In this document: piece by piece, positions 9,124-18,717 of the stretch | How positions within the stretch are numbered: the first letter of the stretch is position 1 | Layout of the letters: the number at the start of each line of letters is the position of its first letter | Assembly: GCF_004342585.1 (NCBI RefSeq) | Contig: NZ_SLZQ01000003.1 | Location: 124,001 to 188,000 of the forward strand | Direction of reading: 5' to 3' | Length of the DNA: 64,000 nt | Origin: Paucimonas lemoignei | Lineage (GTDB): Bacteria; Pseudomonadota; Gammaproteobacteria; Burkholderiales; Burkholderiaceae_D | Program-made: the position numbers and the translations under genes | The notes under the pieces: generated by a model | What the model was told of the DNA's origin: nothing | The model's input: only the letters and a program-made list of their open reading frames with translations | Database searches by the model: none

Positions 9124-10071
9124 TCATGCGCAATTGCGCTGCTGTTGCTGCGGGAAATCCGACTTGAGCTTTTCCAGCTTTTCGCGACCGGCAGCATCCA
9201 GAGCGCGTAATTGGATGGCGACCTTGGTGGCGGAATTGCGCGCGCCGATGCGGGCGGTACGCACTCCTTGCTGTTTCAGCTGATCAAGCCGCTTCTTTGC
9301 CGATTCCTCACTGCTGAATATGCCAAGCGAAACGCCCCATCGCAGTTCCGATTGATCCTGGATCAGGTAAAAATCGGTAACGCCGAGCGCGCGAAGTTGC
9401 TCCACTTTCTTGTCAGCGGCTTCCTTGCTGCCCTGGGGTGGAATAAAGACGATGTGGCTGGTGGTTTCGCGGATCAGGCGCCGCGACAGGCGCGCGCCCG
9501 GCGTCAGCGCTGCCACGCGTGATTCGAAGCGACCGGCGTCGGCTTCATTGAAATTGCCGATCTCGGTACAGGCGAGAAGCTCAGGCTTTTTATCGGCACT
9601 GGTCATCTTCTCTGCGGCATCCGCTTTCTTGTCGCTCTCCGCTTTCTTGTCGCCTTCTGGCTTCTTGTCAGCCTCGGCTTTTTTGTCAGCCTCGGCTTTT
9701 TTGTCTGCCTCCGGCTTGGCTTCGGCTTGCGGCTTTTTCTCCGGCTCCGGCTTTTTTTCGCTTTCTACCGCAAGGGCCGCGGGCATGAGCTTGCCGGCAT
9801 CGGGCTTGGCAACCTCTGCTGCAGCGGCATCGCTCTTGTCCGTGCTTTCCGGGCTTTGCTCGGCAGCCGGCTTGTCGACCGGCGCCGCAGGCGCAGGCTG
9901 GTCCGTCTGCTTGCCATTGGCCGGCAAGAGCCGGATCTTGTCAGCATTGAGTTGTTGCGCCACGCGGGCCGGCTCATGGCCGGATGGAATAAAGCTGTCA
10001 AGATAGCCTTGGCGGTAGGCAAGCAAGGCGCCGTTGGCTATGACCAGGATCCAGAAAACGAATTTCAGCAT
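9124..10071 (-). CDS. SPOR-domain inner-membrane protein
   Basis: 315-residue protein with an N-terminal transmembrane helix (LKFVFWILVIANGALLAY), a long Pro/Ala/Glu/Lys-rich linker (about residues 50-165) holding imperfect six-residue ADKKAE-type repeats, and a C-terminal region from about 170 to 300 containing a SPOR-like fold (ESRVAALTPG..., then LRWGVSLGIFSSEESAKKRLDQL). SPOR domains bind denuded peptidoglycan at the septum. It is the last gene of the birA-coaX-SPOR set, its start overlapping the end of coaX by 7 bases. A role in cell-wall or division work is inferred. Confidence 0.8.
   Translation of the reverse strand: MLKFVFWILVIANGALLAYRQGYLDSFIPSGHEPARVAQQLNADKIRLLPANGKQTDQPAPAAPVDKPAAEQSPESTDKSDAAAAEVAKPDAGKLMPAALAVESEKKPEPEKKPQAEAKPEADKKAEADKKAEADKKPEGDKKAESDKKADAAEKMTSADKKPELLACTEIGNFNEADAGRFESRVAALTPGARLSRRLIRETTSHIVFIPPQGSKEAADKKVEQLRALGVTDFYLIQDQSELRWGVSLGIFSSEESAKKRLDQLKQQGVRTARIGARNSATKVAIQLRALDAAGREKLEKLKSDFPQQQQRNCA
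9617..9706 (-). repeat. Five imperfect 18-bp tandem repeats coding a Lys-rich linker
   Basis: Five consecutive 18-base units; the two at 9671-9688 and 9689-9706 differ only in the last base, the others by several bases. They code the repeated A-D-K-K-A-E-like hexapeptide in the linker of the SPOR protein. The unit keeps the reading frame, so copy number could change without breaking the gene. Confidence 0.75.
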
Positions 10072-10856
10072 GATGTTTGCGTCAAAGTGAGTACCGCCTG
10101 CAGGCCGATCAGCACCAGGTTATCCACCTGCCGCACCGTGCCTGCCACATGCGGCGCGATCGCGGCGGCGGCCCCGCCGGAAATGATGCATTGCAGGGAA
10201 TGCGCATCCTGCTTCAGCAATGCCGCATGCGCGGCAAGTGCCCGTTCGATCGCGCCAGCCTGCGCGGCAATGCAACCGTTGGCAATGGCATCCTGGGTAT
10301 TGTCGGCAAAAGGATGCGCGCCGACATTATATTGCGGCACTTCCGGCAATTGCGCGGTATGTTGCGCCAGTGACGTCGCCATCAGCCGCAAGCCAGGCAA
10401 AATCATCCCGCCGACGAAGCGGCCCTCCGCATCCAGCGCATCGATCGTGGTGGCGGTGCCGCAAGTCGCCACCACCAGCGGCACGCCGGGATGGAGGGCG
10501 CGCGCGCCGATCAGTGCGGCGAAACGGTCGCTGCCCAGGCGCGCCGGATCGGGATAGCAATTCCTGACGCCGGCCAGCTCCGCCTGGGAGACGAACCAGG
10601 TCAGCGGCACGGGTTTCATGCCCATCGCCCGCAGCGCCATGCGCTCGAGCGTCGCACGCATCTCGGCGCCGGCCACATTGGATATCAGCACGCGCGAAAT
10701 ATCCACTCCCTTGAGCGCATCCGCCATCTGGCAGACATCTTCGCGCCGCACCGAGCCGTAGCCGGCCCAGTGGCCGAGTTCGGCGGCACCGACGCGCGCG
10801 GAGTGCATCAACGCCCACTTGATGCGGGTATTGCCTGCGTCAACCAGCAGCAGCAT
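10065..10856 (-). CDS. coaX: Type III pantothenate kinase
   Basis: 263-residue ASKHA-fold kinase making 4'-phosphopantothenate, the first step of coenzyme A synthesis. The N-terminal phosphate loop is LLLVDAGNTRIKW, the pantothenate-binding region is PDPARLGSDRFAALIGA, and the second ASKHA motif is ATCGTATTIDAL. Start chosen at MLLLVDAGN (10856); longer frames add basic residues coded within birA. The start lies 17 bases inside the end of birA, an overlap that is common for this pair in betaproteobacteria. Confidence 0.94.
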   Translation of the reverse strand: MLLLVDAGNTRIKWALMHSARVGAAELGHWAGYGSVRREDVCQMADALKGVDISRVLISNVAGAEMRATLERMALRAMGMKPVPLTWFVSQAELAGVRNCYPDPARLGSDRFAALIGARALHPGVPLVVATCGTATTIDALDAEGRFVGGMILPGLRLMATSLAQHTAQLPEVPQYNVGAHPFADNTQDAIANGCIAAQAGAIERALAAHAALLKQDAHSLQCIISGGAAAAIAPHVAGTVRQVDNLVLIGLQAVLTLTQTSC

Positions 10857-11697
10857 GTTCTTCACTCCCCTTGTCGTCGTTCTCTTTGTTTTTATTCCCG
10901 CTTTCCTGCCTGCGCAGCGACACATCGCCAGCCAGCACCGGCACCACGCCGTCCGGCCCTTGCAACAGCAACTGCCCTTGCGCATCGACTCCGGTAGCGA
11001 TCCCTTCCTGGATGACGTGCCCGTTCTCTAGGATGACCACGTTCTGGCCGGTCCAGGCATGCAAGGCATTCCAGCGCGCCGCGAATACGGCAAATCCTTC
11101 CTGCTCGAACTGCCGCAACGCGACAGCCAGGCCATCCAGCAGCATGCCCATCAAACGGCTACGGTCCTGCGCCAGGTTTGCCGGCAATGCCGCTATTGGC
11201 CGGCCGATTTGCTGCAACAGTTCTTCCGGCTGCGCGATATTGATACCGACACCGATCACGGCCCATACCTGCGGAACGCCTTGCTGGGCACCGGATCGGT
11301 CGAGCGCGGTTTCAATCAGGATGCCGCCCAGCTTGGCGTCATCCAGCCACAAGTCATTCGGCCATTTCAGGCGCACCGCCACATCATTGGCCGCCAGTGT
11401 CTCGGCCAGCGCGACGCCGACCGCGAGAGGCATGCCGGCCAGGTCGCGCAGTGCGCACCGGAATGGCCAGGCCAGGGAAAATGCCAGACTGCCGGAAGCC
11501 GAGATCCAGGAGCGGCCCGCGCGGCCACGGCCGGCAGTCTGCAATTCCGCCGCCAGCAAGGACGGTTGCGGCATGCGCCCTACCCGGGCCAGCAAATCGG
11601 CATTGGTGGAACCAGTCTGTTCAACGACCTCGATAGCAACGTTCGCTGCGGCAGGTGCATGCGCGGCAATGGATGAAGAAGACAAAAAATTGCTCAT
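10840..11697 (-). CDS. birA: Biotin--[acetyl-CoA-carboxylase] ligase
   Basis: 285-residue biotin protein ligase that adenylates biotin and attaches it to the AccB lysine. The GRGRAGR loop (residues about 57-63), KWPNDLW and GGILIE motifs of the catalytic domain are present, followed by a small C-terminal SH3-like domain (about 235-270). The N-terminal DNA-binding winged helix of E. coli BirA is missing, so it should not be a repressor. It is first in the birA-coaX-SPOR operon. The last twenty residues are charged and overlap coaX. Confidence 0.93.
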   Translation of the reverse strand: MSNFLSSSSIAAHAPAAANVAIEVVEQTGSTNADLLARVGRMPQPSLLAAELQTAGRGRAGRSWISASGSLAFSLAWPFRCALRDLAGMPLAVGVALAETLAANDVAVRLKWPNDLWLDDAKLGGILIETALDRSGAQQGVPQVWAVIGVGINIAQPEELLQQIGRPIAALPANLAQDRSRLMGMLLDGLAVALRQFEQEGFAVFAARWNALHAWTGQNVVILENGHVIQEGIATGVDAQGQLLLQGPDGVVPVLAGDVSLRRQESGNKNKENDDKGSEEHAAAG

Positions 11698-11737
11698 GCC
11701 GGCAATTGTAGCGGGAATTACCGTGCCGACTGCGTTT

Positions 11738-14700
11738 TCAGGCAGCCAGCGTGAAGGAAAACGTAGCGCCCTTGCCAGGCTTGGCTTCAGCCCAGATGCG
11801 CCCGCCGTGGCGATGGATGATGCGCTGCGCGGTAGTCAACCCAATCCCGAATCCCTCGACATCGGCATGCAGGCGCTGAAACGCCTGGAACAGCTTGCCG
11901 GCGCGCGCCATGTCGAAGCCGGAACCGTTATCGCTTACGCAATATACCGCTTCGCCATCGCGCTGCTCCATGACGAATGCGAGTTCCGCGTCCGCCTTGC
12001 CGGCCGTGTACTTCCAGGCATTGCCCAGCAAATTATCCAGCACCACGCGCAACAGCCGGGCATCCGCACGGGCGCGCATGCCTGGAGCAATATGGATGCG
12101 CACGCTGCGCTCGGGGGGGCGCTGACGCAATTCGTCCAGCACTTCCAGGGCCATGCCCGACAAGTCGATGTCTTCGAGGTGCAGCGCCCCGCGCGTCTGG
12201 CGCGACATGTGCAGCATGGCGTCGATCATGCCGCCCATGCGCTGGGCGGCATTGCGCACGCGCCGCAAATAATCCTGCGCCTGGCTATCGAAGGCATGAC
12301 CATAGTCTTCCGCGAGGGCCTGGCTGAAACCGTCGATGCTGCGCAGGGGAGCGCGCAAGTCATGCGATATCGAATAGGCAAAGGAATCGAGTTCCAGGTT
12401 CGCTGCGGCCAGGTCGCTGGTGCGTTGCGCAACGCGCAGCTCGAGGTCCTCGTTCAGCTCCCGCAACGCGCGCTCGGCCTTGCGCTGGTCCGTCATGTCG
12501 GCGCCGATGCCGATGCTGCCGAGAGGTCGGCCGTCCGGGTCGCGCAGCAACGAACTCGACCATGCAATCAGCCTGTCTTGGCCATCGCGTGTGCGCAGCG
12601 TGGTCAGGCTATTGCAGTGGCCGTGCGCCTGCAGTTCGGCGATAAGCGCCGCCTGCATCCCGGCGCCTTCCTGGGGCGCCAATACGCGTGTCCAGTCCTG
12701 TCCCACCAGCTCTTCCCTGGAATAGCCGAACAGTTCGCAGAGAAAGGGATTGACGTACTCGATGGCGCCGGACAGGTCGAGCGCCATCACTGCCATGTGG
12801 GCATTATCGAGGAAGGTACGCCAGCGGCGCTCGCCTTCGCGGGCCACCTTTTCCGCTCTGGTGCGGTCGATGATCTGCTGCTCCAGGTCTGCGTACAACA
12901 GCGCATTTTCGATGGCCGTGCCGATCTGCGGCAATAAGGGTTCCAGCAACGCCAGCGCGGCGGCAAAACCGTCTCCCTTGCTGCGCTCCAGATAGAGGGC
13001 GCCGAGCAGCCGGCCATGGCGCAGGATCGGCAGGCACAGGGCCGCACTGGCGGTGTGCCTGCCCCAGCATTCCAGCTTGCCGTAGGTGGCATGGCTGGCC
13101 GGCGCAGCCAGTAACACCGGTGAACCCCGGGCGCAGCTGTCGGCAATCATCTGTCCCGGATAGTCCGTGGCGTGCTGCAGCGCCAATGGCAGCGGATACG
13201 CTTCTGCGGCGGCATCGTCCTGATCGTAGTGCCCTTCCAGCATCAGCTCGCCTTCACGCACGATGAATGCAGCAGTGCGCGCAGCGCCGGTTGCGCGGGC
13301 CAGCAAAGGCAGCAGCTGCCGCAGCAATCCATCCAGGTGAATATCGCCCAGGGCAGCCACGATGGTTTGCGCAATCTCGGCGGCGGCATCCCTGGCGCCT
13401 GCTGCCGCCAACCCGGCATCATCGGCATAACGCGCCAGCATCTGCTGGACTTTGGCCGGCGCACCCCAGTCATGGTAGGTCGCCAGCGCTTCCTGCAGAT
13501 AGGCGCGTGCCTGGTGCTTCAGGCCGAATCCGAGAAAATAATCGCCGACACGCTCCAGCGCCAATGCCAGCAATAGCCAGTGCTGCTGCAGGCGCGCCTG
13601 GTCGATGGCGGTATGGTATGCCTCCAGCGCGACATCGGTCTCTTTGCGAGAACGCAGCAGCTCGGCGCGCAACAGCCACATCCGGGCGCTGAAGTTATCC
13701 GGACTGGATGTCGCCAATGCTTCCATCATTCGCAAGCCCGCCGGCAAGGCTTCGGCATCTCCGCCGGCATGCAGGATCAGCGCGCGCCAGAAATGATGCT
13801 CGGGTATGGCAAGCTGTCCCGTCACCGCCTCAAGATTGCCATCGGCATGCCGGATCCAGCGCTGTGCCAAGGCATTTTCATCATGCATGTGCGCCAGCAT
13901 GGCCTGCAGCAAGGCGAACCAGTGGTATGGAGATTTGGCCGGCATGGCTTGCAGTTTTGCCTCGAAGGCGTCCACCTCGAAATCCTCGCTGGCCAGCGTG
14001 GTCGGCGCCAGTGTTTTTCCCTGCCAGGCGAGCAGCCATTGCCGGATCATCGTGTACATCGCGGCGATCGGCACGGAATTGATTTGCTCGATCACCGGCG
14101 CGGTCTGCTCCCACAGGTGCAGCAAGGCGGGTACGGGGTCCCCGGCCATGATATGCGCCCGGAAGCTGAAACTCAGCGCCAGGCCGATATGCACCTTGTC
14201 GGCGGTGAGATGGGCCAGTTCATAACTGCTATTGAGCGCCTGCAGTCCGGTAGCGATGGGGCGGGTCCAGTGCGCGACCATGGAGCCATAGATATAGTCG
14301 ATCCGCGAACGCAATTGCGCGTTATCGAGGCGCTGCGCCAGTTGCAGCGCCAGCTGGGCGTGGCGCTCGGCTTCGGAGTAGGCCCCATGGCGCGATGCCA
14401 GCAGCACGGAAAAGTTCATCATGCCATACGCCAGCGCCGCCTGGTGCCGGCTCGCCAGGCCGAATTCCAGCATGCGCAGCGTAATATAGGCATACGTGTT
14501 CTTACCCAACTGGTAGCCGGCCGCGTACAGGCGCAGAAACAAGTTGGCCACCGCTTCATCTTCTACGCTCGGCGGGATTGCTTCGCCCAGCAGGCTCTGC
14601 CGACTTTCCCGTTCCAGACTGGCGCGCAGAATAGGCTCATCGCGTTCGATGGCCTGTGCCAGCGCGTCATTGTCTCCGCTTAAGTCGATGCCGAATTCGG

Positions 14701-16342
14701 CCAGGCAGGCGCCGCCATAATTCCAGGCATCGCGCGCTCGGCCGCCATTGAGCGCGAACATGATCATGATGCCGTAGACGCGGGCGCGGTCGAGCCGATC
14801 GCGCGCATGGCTGATCGCCTCATCAAACAGCTGGCCGGCAAGCTCCAGTTCGTCGGCGGCATAGGCGCACTCGGCGCTCTCCGTGGTCAATTCGAAGACC
14901 AAGGCATAGTCGCTGCTCCAGGCCGATGCCGGCAGCAGGGCCTTGCCGGCACGGAAGTACGCCAGCGCCGACTCGAATGCGGCGGCTGCCTTGGCGCGAC
15001 GTCCGGCGCGCAGGTTGAGCCCGGCCACTATCAGTTGTTCGCGCGGACTCAGCAAATCGACGGCTTGATTGAATTGCGCCGCCAAGTCGAAGCTGGCGGC
15101 ATCCAGCATTTCCGGCAGCGTCGCCGCCAGCAGCATGCGGCCGATGCGCAAGTGCTGCTGGCGGCGCTGCTCGTCCGGCAAGAGGCGATATGCCGCCTGC
15201 TGAATGCGGTCATGCGTGAATCGCCAGTTGCCGTCCCGCACATGCTCGGTCAGTTGCGCTTCTTCGGTGCGCGCCAACAGGCCTTTGACCTGTGCGCGCG
15301 GCAGCTCGAGCACGCACATCAGCTCGTCTTCGCCAAATTCGGTGCCCAGGCTGGCCGCGCAGGTCAACAGGGTTTGCTGCTCCCGCGACAGCTCGCGCAA
15401 CCGGGCTTCCATAAACCCCAGGATATTGCCTGAGAGGTGAGCCTGAGCCAGGCGCTCGGCATCCCATTGCCAGCCGCCGCCTTCACGCCGCATGACGCCG
15501 CGCTCGCGCAAGGCGCTGAGTAATTGACTGACGAACAGCGGGTTGCCTTCGGATTGCTGCTGCAGCCAGGCGGCGGCATCCGGCGCGTCGAGCTGATAAG
15601 TGTCTGCCAGCCATTCCTCGATATCGGCAGCCGACAGCGGCCCCAGGCGGATACGCACCGGCGGCTGCGGCCGTTTTTCCAGGTTGTCGAGCAATTGCGC
15701 CAAGGGATGCAGCGCGGTGACTTCGTTGTCGCGGAACGTGCCGAGGATGACAAGCTGCCCCAGCCGTTCGGCATGGTCCAGTTTGCGCAGCAGGCGCAAG
15801 GTGCCGACATCGGCCCATTGCAGGTCGTCGAGAAACAGCAGGAGTGGATGACCGCTTCTGGCAAAGCAGCCGATGAAGTATGCGAATGCCGCTTCGAGGC
15901 GCTCCTGCGCGTCCTTGGGTGGCAAGGCAGCCGGCACCGGCAAGGCGCCGAGAAACATGCCGAGTTCCGGCAAAATGTCGCTCAATGGTGCTACCTGCGC
16001 GGCGCCGCCGCCCAGCAACAAGTCGCGCCACTCGGCCTGCAGTGCCTGCGGCAATGCGAGCACGCCCTGCAACAGCTTGCGCAAGGCGACGATCAACGCG
16101 CCGTACGGTGTCTGCCGGTGAAATTGCTCGAACTTGCCGGCGCCAAATTGGGTTGGCGCCAATTGCAGCGCCGCGCGCGCGAATGCCACCAGGCTTGTCT
16201 TGCCGATGCCGGCGGGACCTTCGGCCAATACCCATACCGGCTGCGCCGGGTTGAGCTGGCGGCAGGCATGCGTCAGCCTGGCGATCGCCTTACGGCGTCC
16301 ATAAAGCGGCAAGGATAGTGGCACAGACTGCGGCGGCGTCAC
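11738..16342 (-). CDS. Giant AAA-ATPase / GAF / PAS sensor histidine kinase
   Basis: 1534-residue cytoplasmic multidomain sensor kinase. A STAND/AAA_16-type ATPase comes first, with Walker A GPAGIGKTS at 42-50 and Walker B LLLFLDDLQWAD near 165; long helical, TPR-like repeats follow to about 960; then a GAF domain (about 985-1150), a PAS domain (about 1170-1290), a HisKA with phospho-acceptor His near 1325 in SISHDLRAPL, and a HATPase with N box DNLLGNAWKYT, DNGSGFD and GFGIGLTTAQ. It resembles the large 'trifunctional' ATPase-kinases but lacks their N-terminal Ser/Thr kinase. It sits 3 bases after the REC-GGDEF-EAL gene, so the two probably share a pathway. The ligand of the STAND part is unknown. 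Confidence 0.86.
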   Translation of the reverse strand: MTPPQSVPLSLPLYGRRKAIARLTHACRQLNPAQPVWVLAEGPAGIGKTSLVAFARAALQLAPTQFGAGKFEQFHRQTPYGALIVALRKLLQGVLALPQALQAEWRDLLLGGGAAQVAPLSDILPELGMFLGALPVPAALPPKDAQERLEAAFAYFIGCFARSGHPLLLFLDDLQWADVGTLRLLRKLDHAERLGQLVILGTFRDNEVTALHPLAQLLDNLEKRPQPPVRIRLGPLSAADIEEWLADTYQLDAPDAAAWLQQQSEGNPLFVSQLLSALRERGVMRREGGGWQWDAERLAQAHLSGNILGFMEARLRELSREQQTLLTCAASLGTEFGEDELMCVLELPRAQVKGLLARTEEAQLTEHVRDGNWRFTHDRIQQAAYRLLPDEQRRQQHLRIGRMLLAATLPEMLDAASFDLAAQFNQAVDLLSPREQLIVAGLNLRAGRRAKAAAAFESALAYFRAGKALLPASAWSSDYALVFELTTESAECAYAADELELAGQLFDEAISHARDRLDRARVYGIMIMFALNGGRARDAWNYGGACLAEFGIDLSGDNDALAQAIERDEPILRASLERESRQSLLGEAIPPSVEDEAVANLFLRLYAAGYQLGKNTYAYITLRMLEFGLASRHQAALAYGMMNFSVLLASRHGAYSEAERHAQLALQLAQRLDNAQLRSRIDYIYGSMVAHWTRPIATGLQALNSSYELAHLTADKVHIGLALSFSFRAHIMAGDPVPALLHLWEQTAPVIEQINSVPIAAMYTMIRQWLLAWQGKTLAPTTLASEDFEVDAFEAKLQAMPAKSPYHWFALLQAMLAHMHDENALAQRWIRHADGNLEAVTGQLAIPEHHFWRALILHAGGDAEALPAGLRMMEALATSSPDNFSARMWLLRAELLRSRKETDVALEAYHTAIDQARLQQHWLLLALALERVGDYFLGFGLKHQARAYLQEALATYHDWGAPAKVQQMLARYADDAGLAAAGARDAAAEIAQTIVAALGDIHLDGLLRQLLPLLARATGAARTAAFIVREGELMLEGHYDQDDAAAEAYPLPLALQHATDYPGQMIADSCARGSPVLLAAPASHATYGKLECWGRHTASAALCLPILRHGRLLGALYLERSKGDGFAAALALLEPLLPQIGTAIENALLYADLEQQIIDRTRAEKVAREGERRWRTFLDNAHMAVMALDLSGAIEYVNPFLCELFGYSREELVGQDWTRVLAPQEGAGMQAALIAELQAHGHCNSLTTLRTRDGQDRLIAWSSSLLRDPDGRPLGSIGIGADMTDQRKAERALRELNEDLELRVAQRTSDLAAANLELDSFAYSISHDLRAPLRSIDGFSQALAEDYGHAFDSQAQDYLRRVRNAAQRMGGMIDAMLHMSRQTRGALHLEDIDLSGMALEVLDELRQRPPERSVRIHIAPGMRARADARLLRVVLDNLLGNAWKYTAGKADAELAFVMEQRDGEAVYCVSDNGSGFDMARAGKLFQAFQRLHADVEGFGIGLTTAQRIIHRHGGRIWAEAKPGKGATFSFTLAA

Positions 16343-16345
16343 TTG

Positions 16346-18076
16346 CTAGTCCTCGTTTAGTGATACCGGATCGGCAGCCACCAGGATTTGCGGCCGGCCG
16401 AGCAGATACCCTTGCGCATATTCGACGCCGAGCTCACACAAGGCGTGCAATACCTCGGGAGATTCGACGAATTCGGCAATCGTCTGCAATCCCATTACAT
16501 GGCTGATCTTGTTGATCGCCTCCACCATCGCCATGTCGACGACGTTGTGGGCGATGTTGCGCACAAACCCGCCATCGATCTTGACGAAGTCGACGGGCAA
16601 GTGGCGCAGGTAACCGAACGACGACAGGCCGCTGCCGAAATCGTCCAGCGCGAACCGGCAGCCAAGCTGGCGCAGGCGAGCAAATAATGGCGTGCTGGCG
16701 GCGAGGTTGGCAATCGCGGCGGATTCGGTGATTTCCAGGCACACCTTGCGCGGCGACACGGAAAATTCCGCCAACTGCTGCTGCACGTAATCGAAGAATG
16801 AAGCGTCGTTGATGGTGGCTGCCGAAATATTGACGAACAGGAGCTGGTCATCCTGCAACAGCTCGCCGCCGATCTTGCCGGCAGCGATGGCGGAAAACAG
16901 GCGCCGCACCACCCAGCGATCCACCGACGCCATCAGCTTGAAGCGCTCCGCCGCCGGAATGAACACGTTGGGCGGGATCAGCGCGCCGCCGTCATCCAGC
17001 ATGCGCAGCAGGATCTCGTAACCCGCAAGAACCGGCGCGGCGTCACGCGCAATACGATAAATCGGTTGCCGGTACAGCACCAGACTGTTCTTTTCCAGAG
17101 CGCTGCCGATGGCCGATATCCACTGCATCTCACGCCGGCGCTGCGCCAGTTCATGGTCGTCCGCTTCATAAACATGACAGCGATTACGCCCCTGCTCCTT
17201 GGCGACGTAACAGGCGACGTCAGCCGCGCTCATTGCCTCGCCGGCATCGGCCGTCTCGCCGTCGATTACGGTAACGCCGATGCTGCAGCCGACCTGGAAT
17301 GCGACTTCTCGCCAGTGGAAACGAAAATCGCGGATCAGGTCCTGCAGGCCGGCGATGATCCGGAGGCCCTCATCCAGCGGGCAGTTCGCCAGCAGCAAAC
17401 CGAATTCATCGCCGCCCAGGCGCGCCAGCGTATCGCTGCCACGGACATGCTGGGCAAGGCCGGCACTCAGCTGGCGCAGCAGCTCATCGCCGGCAATGTG
17501 GCCGCATGTATCGTTGACCAGCTTGAATTGATCGAGATCGAGATAACACAGCACATGCCGGGAACGGTCGCGCTGGGCGGTGCTGACCGCCAGCTCCATG
17601 GCGCGTTCGAATTCGCGCCGGTTCAACAGGCCGGTCAGCGGATCATGGCAGGCATGAAAGCGCAATTCCTGCTCGGCGCGGCGCTTGGCAGCCCGCACGC
17701 GTACCTCGTCGAGCTCGCGCGCGATCACCGGCGCCAGCCGCGCCAGGTTATCCTTCAAGAGATAATCATGGGCGCCCGCGCGCATGGCCGCCACGGCTGA
17801 AACATCGTCGATGTGGCCGGACACGATGATGAAAGGAATGTCGAGCCCGGCATGCTTGTAGATTTTCAGGGCGTCGTGCGCAGTGAAACCAGGCATCGCG
17901 TAATCGGCGATGATCAGGTCCCAGGTCGAGGAGGACAGTGCCGCCGCCATCTCCTCCGGGCTATCCACCCGCAGGTAATCCGGCGCATAGCCTTCCTTGC
18001 GCAATAGTCGCAGCAGCAACTGCGCATCGTCATCGGCATCTTCGACCAGCAGCACGCGCAGCAAGGCATGGTTCAT
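16346..18076 (-). CDS. REC-GGDEF-EAL response regulator
   Basis: 576-residue cyclic-di-GMP protein with an N-terminal receiver domain (phospho-acceptor Asp58 in IIADYAMPG), a GGDEF domain with an intact GGDEF motif at about 220-224, and an EAL domain whose first motif reads YEILLR (about 350), which keeps the ExLxR pattern. Other EAL motifs (ITES, DDFGSG, KIDGGFV) are visible, so both synthesis and hydrolysis of c-di-GMP are possible. ATG 18076 is chosen because it overlaps the stop of the upstream REC gene by 4 bases (ATGA). The histidine kinase encoded next is the likely phospho-donor. Confidence 0.88.
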   Translation of the reverse strand: MNHALLRVLLVEDADDDAQLLLRLLRKEGYAPDYLRVDSPEEMAAALSSSTWDLIIADYAMPGFTAHDALKIYKHAGLDIPFIIVSGHIDDVSAVAAMRAGAHDYLLKDNLARLAPVIARELDEVRVRAAKRRAEQELRFHACHDPLTGLLNRREFERAMELAVSTAQRDRSRHVLCYLDLDQFKLVNDTCGHIAGDELLRQLSAGLAQHVRGSDTLARLGGDEFGLLLANCPLDEGLRIIAGLQDLIRDFRFHWREVAFQVGCSIGVTVIDGETADAGEAMSAADVACYVAKEQGRNRCHVYEADDHELAQRRREMQWISAIGSALEKNSLVLYRQPIYRIARDAAPVLAGYEILLRMLDDGGALIPPNVFIPAAERFKLMASVDRWVVRRLFSAIAAGKIGGELLQDDQLLFVNISAATINDASFFDYVQQQLAEFSVSPRKVCLEITESAAIANLAASTPLFARLRQLGCRFALDDFGSGLSSFGYLRHLPVDFVKIDGGFVRNIAHNVVDMAMVEAINKISHVMGLQTIAEFVESPEVLHALCELGVEYAQGYLLGRPQILVAADPVSLNED

Positions 18077-18513
18077 AGGCGCTCCCGTGGCGACGGCAAG
18101 ACGTTGTGGTTTCCCCAATAGCGGTACAAGTCGCGCACCAGGTCCACAAACCGGTCAAAATCCACCGGTTTTCTCAAATAGCTGCTGGCGCCAGCCGCAT
18201 AGGCGGCAGCGATATCACCCGGATCGTCGGACGACGACAGCACCGCGATCGGCAATACAGCTTCGCCAGCGCAATCCTTGTGCAAGACGCGCAGTTCATC
18301 CAGTACCGATGCCCCATCCATGCCTGTCATTTGCCAGTCGAGCAATATCAGCACCGGCCAGGTCGTGTTGGGTTCCTGCCGCAGCAATCGGCAAGCCGCT
18401 TCGCCATCCTCGGCCACCCGCAAGCGCTCCGCCAGCCCGGCGCTGGCAAAGGCCCGCCTGGCGAGCAGTGCTTCATCGGCATTGTCCTCGACCAGCAAGA
18501 CCCAGTTATTCAT
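18073..18513 (-). CDS. Single-domain response regulator (Rcp1-like)
   Basis: 146-residue receiver domain with acidic pair VED at 9-11, phospho-acceptor Asp59 in LILLDWQMTG, Ser/Thr switch in VLSSSDD and the conserved lysine in YLRKPVD. There is no output domain, so it acts by protein contacts or as a phosphate shuttle. This long-loop type is usually found next to hybrid or phytochrome-like kinases. It is the first gene of the operon with REC-GGDEF-EAL and the AAA-kinase, overlapping the next gene by 4 bases. Start at MNNWVLLVEDN (18513). Confidence 0.88.
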   Translation of the reverse strand: MNNWVLLVEDNADEALLARRAFASAGLAERLRVAEDGEAACRLLRQEPNTTWPVLILLDWQMTGMDGASVLDELRVLHKDCAGEAVLPIAVLSSSDDPGDIAAAYAAGASSYLRKPVDFDRFVDLVRDLYRYWGNHNVLPSPRERL

Positions 18514-18717
18514 ATTGAATAATTTCCAATTGGAAATTTTACCTGTGTGATGTGGCGCGTACGTTACCACATCTCCTTGCCGGCAAGGAATTAAGGCATG
18601 TCAATTTTGCAATTGAACAGCCGGATTTATCCGTCACTTTATCCGTCCTGCCGAGAGCATGCGAATACGCAATCTTGCCAAGATGACGTTTTTACCATTC
18701 TCCCTTACACTCAGGAC

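Noticed and set aside
9617-9706. CRISPR-like repeat array
   Set aside because: The units have no spacers and keep the coding frame of the SPOR protein; they are coding tandem repeats.
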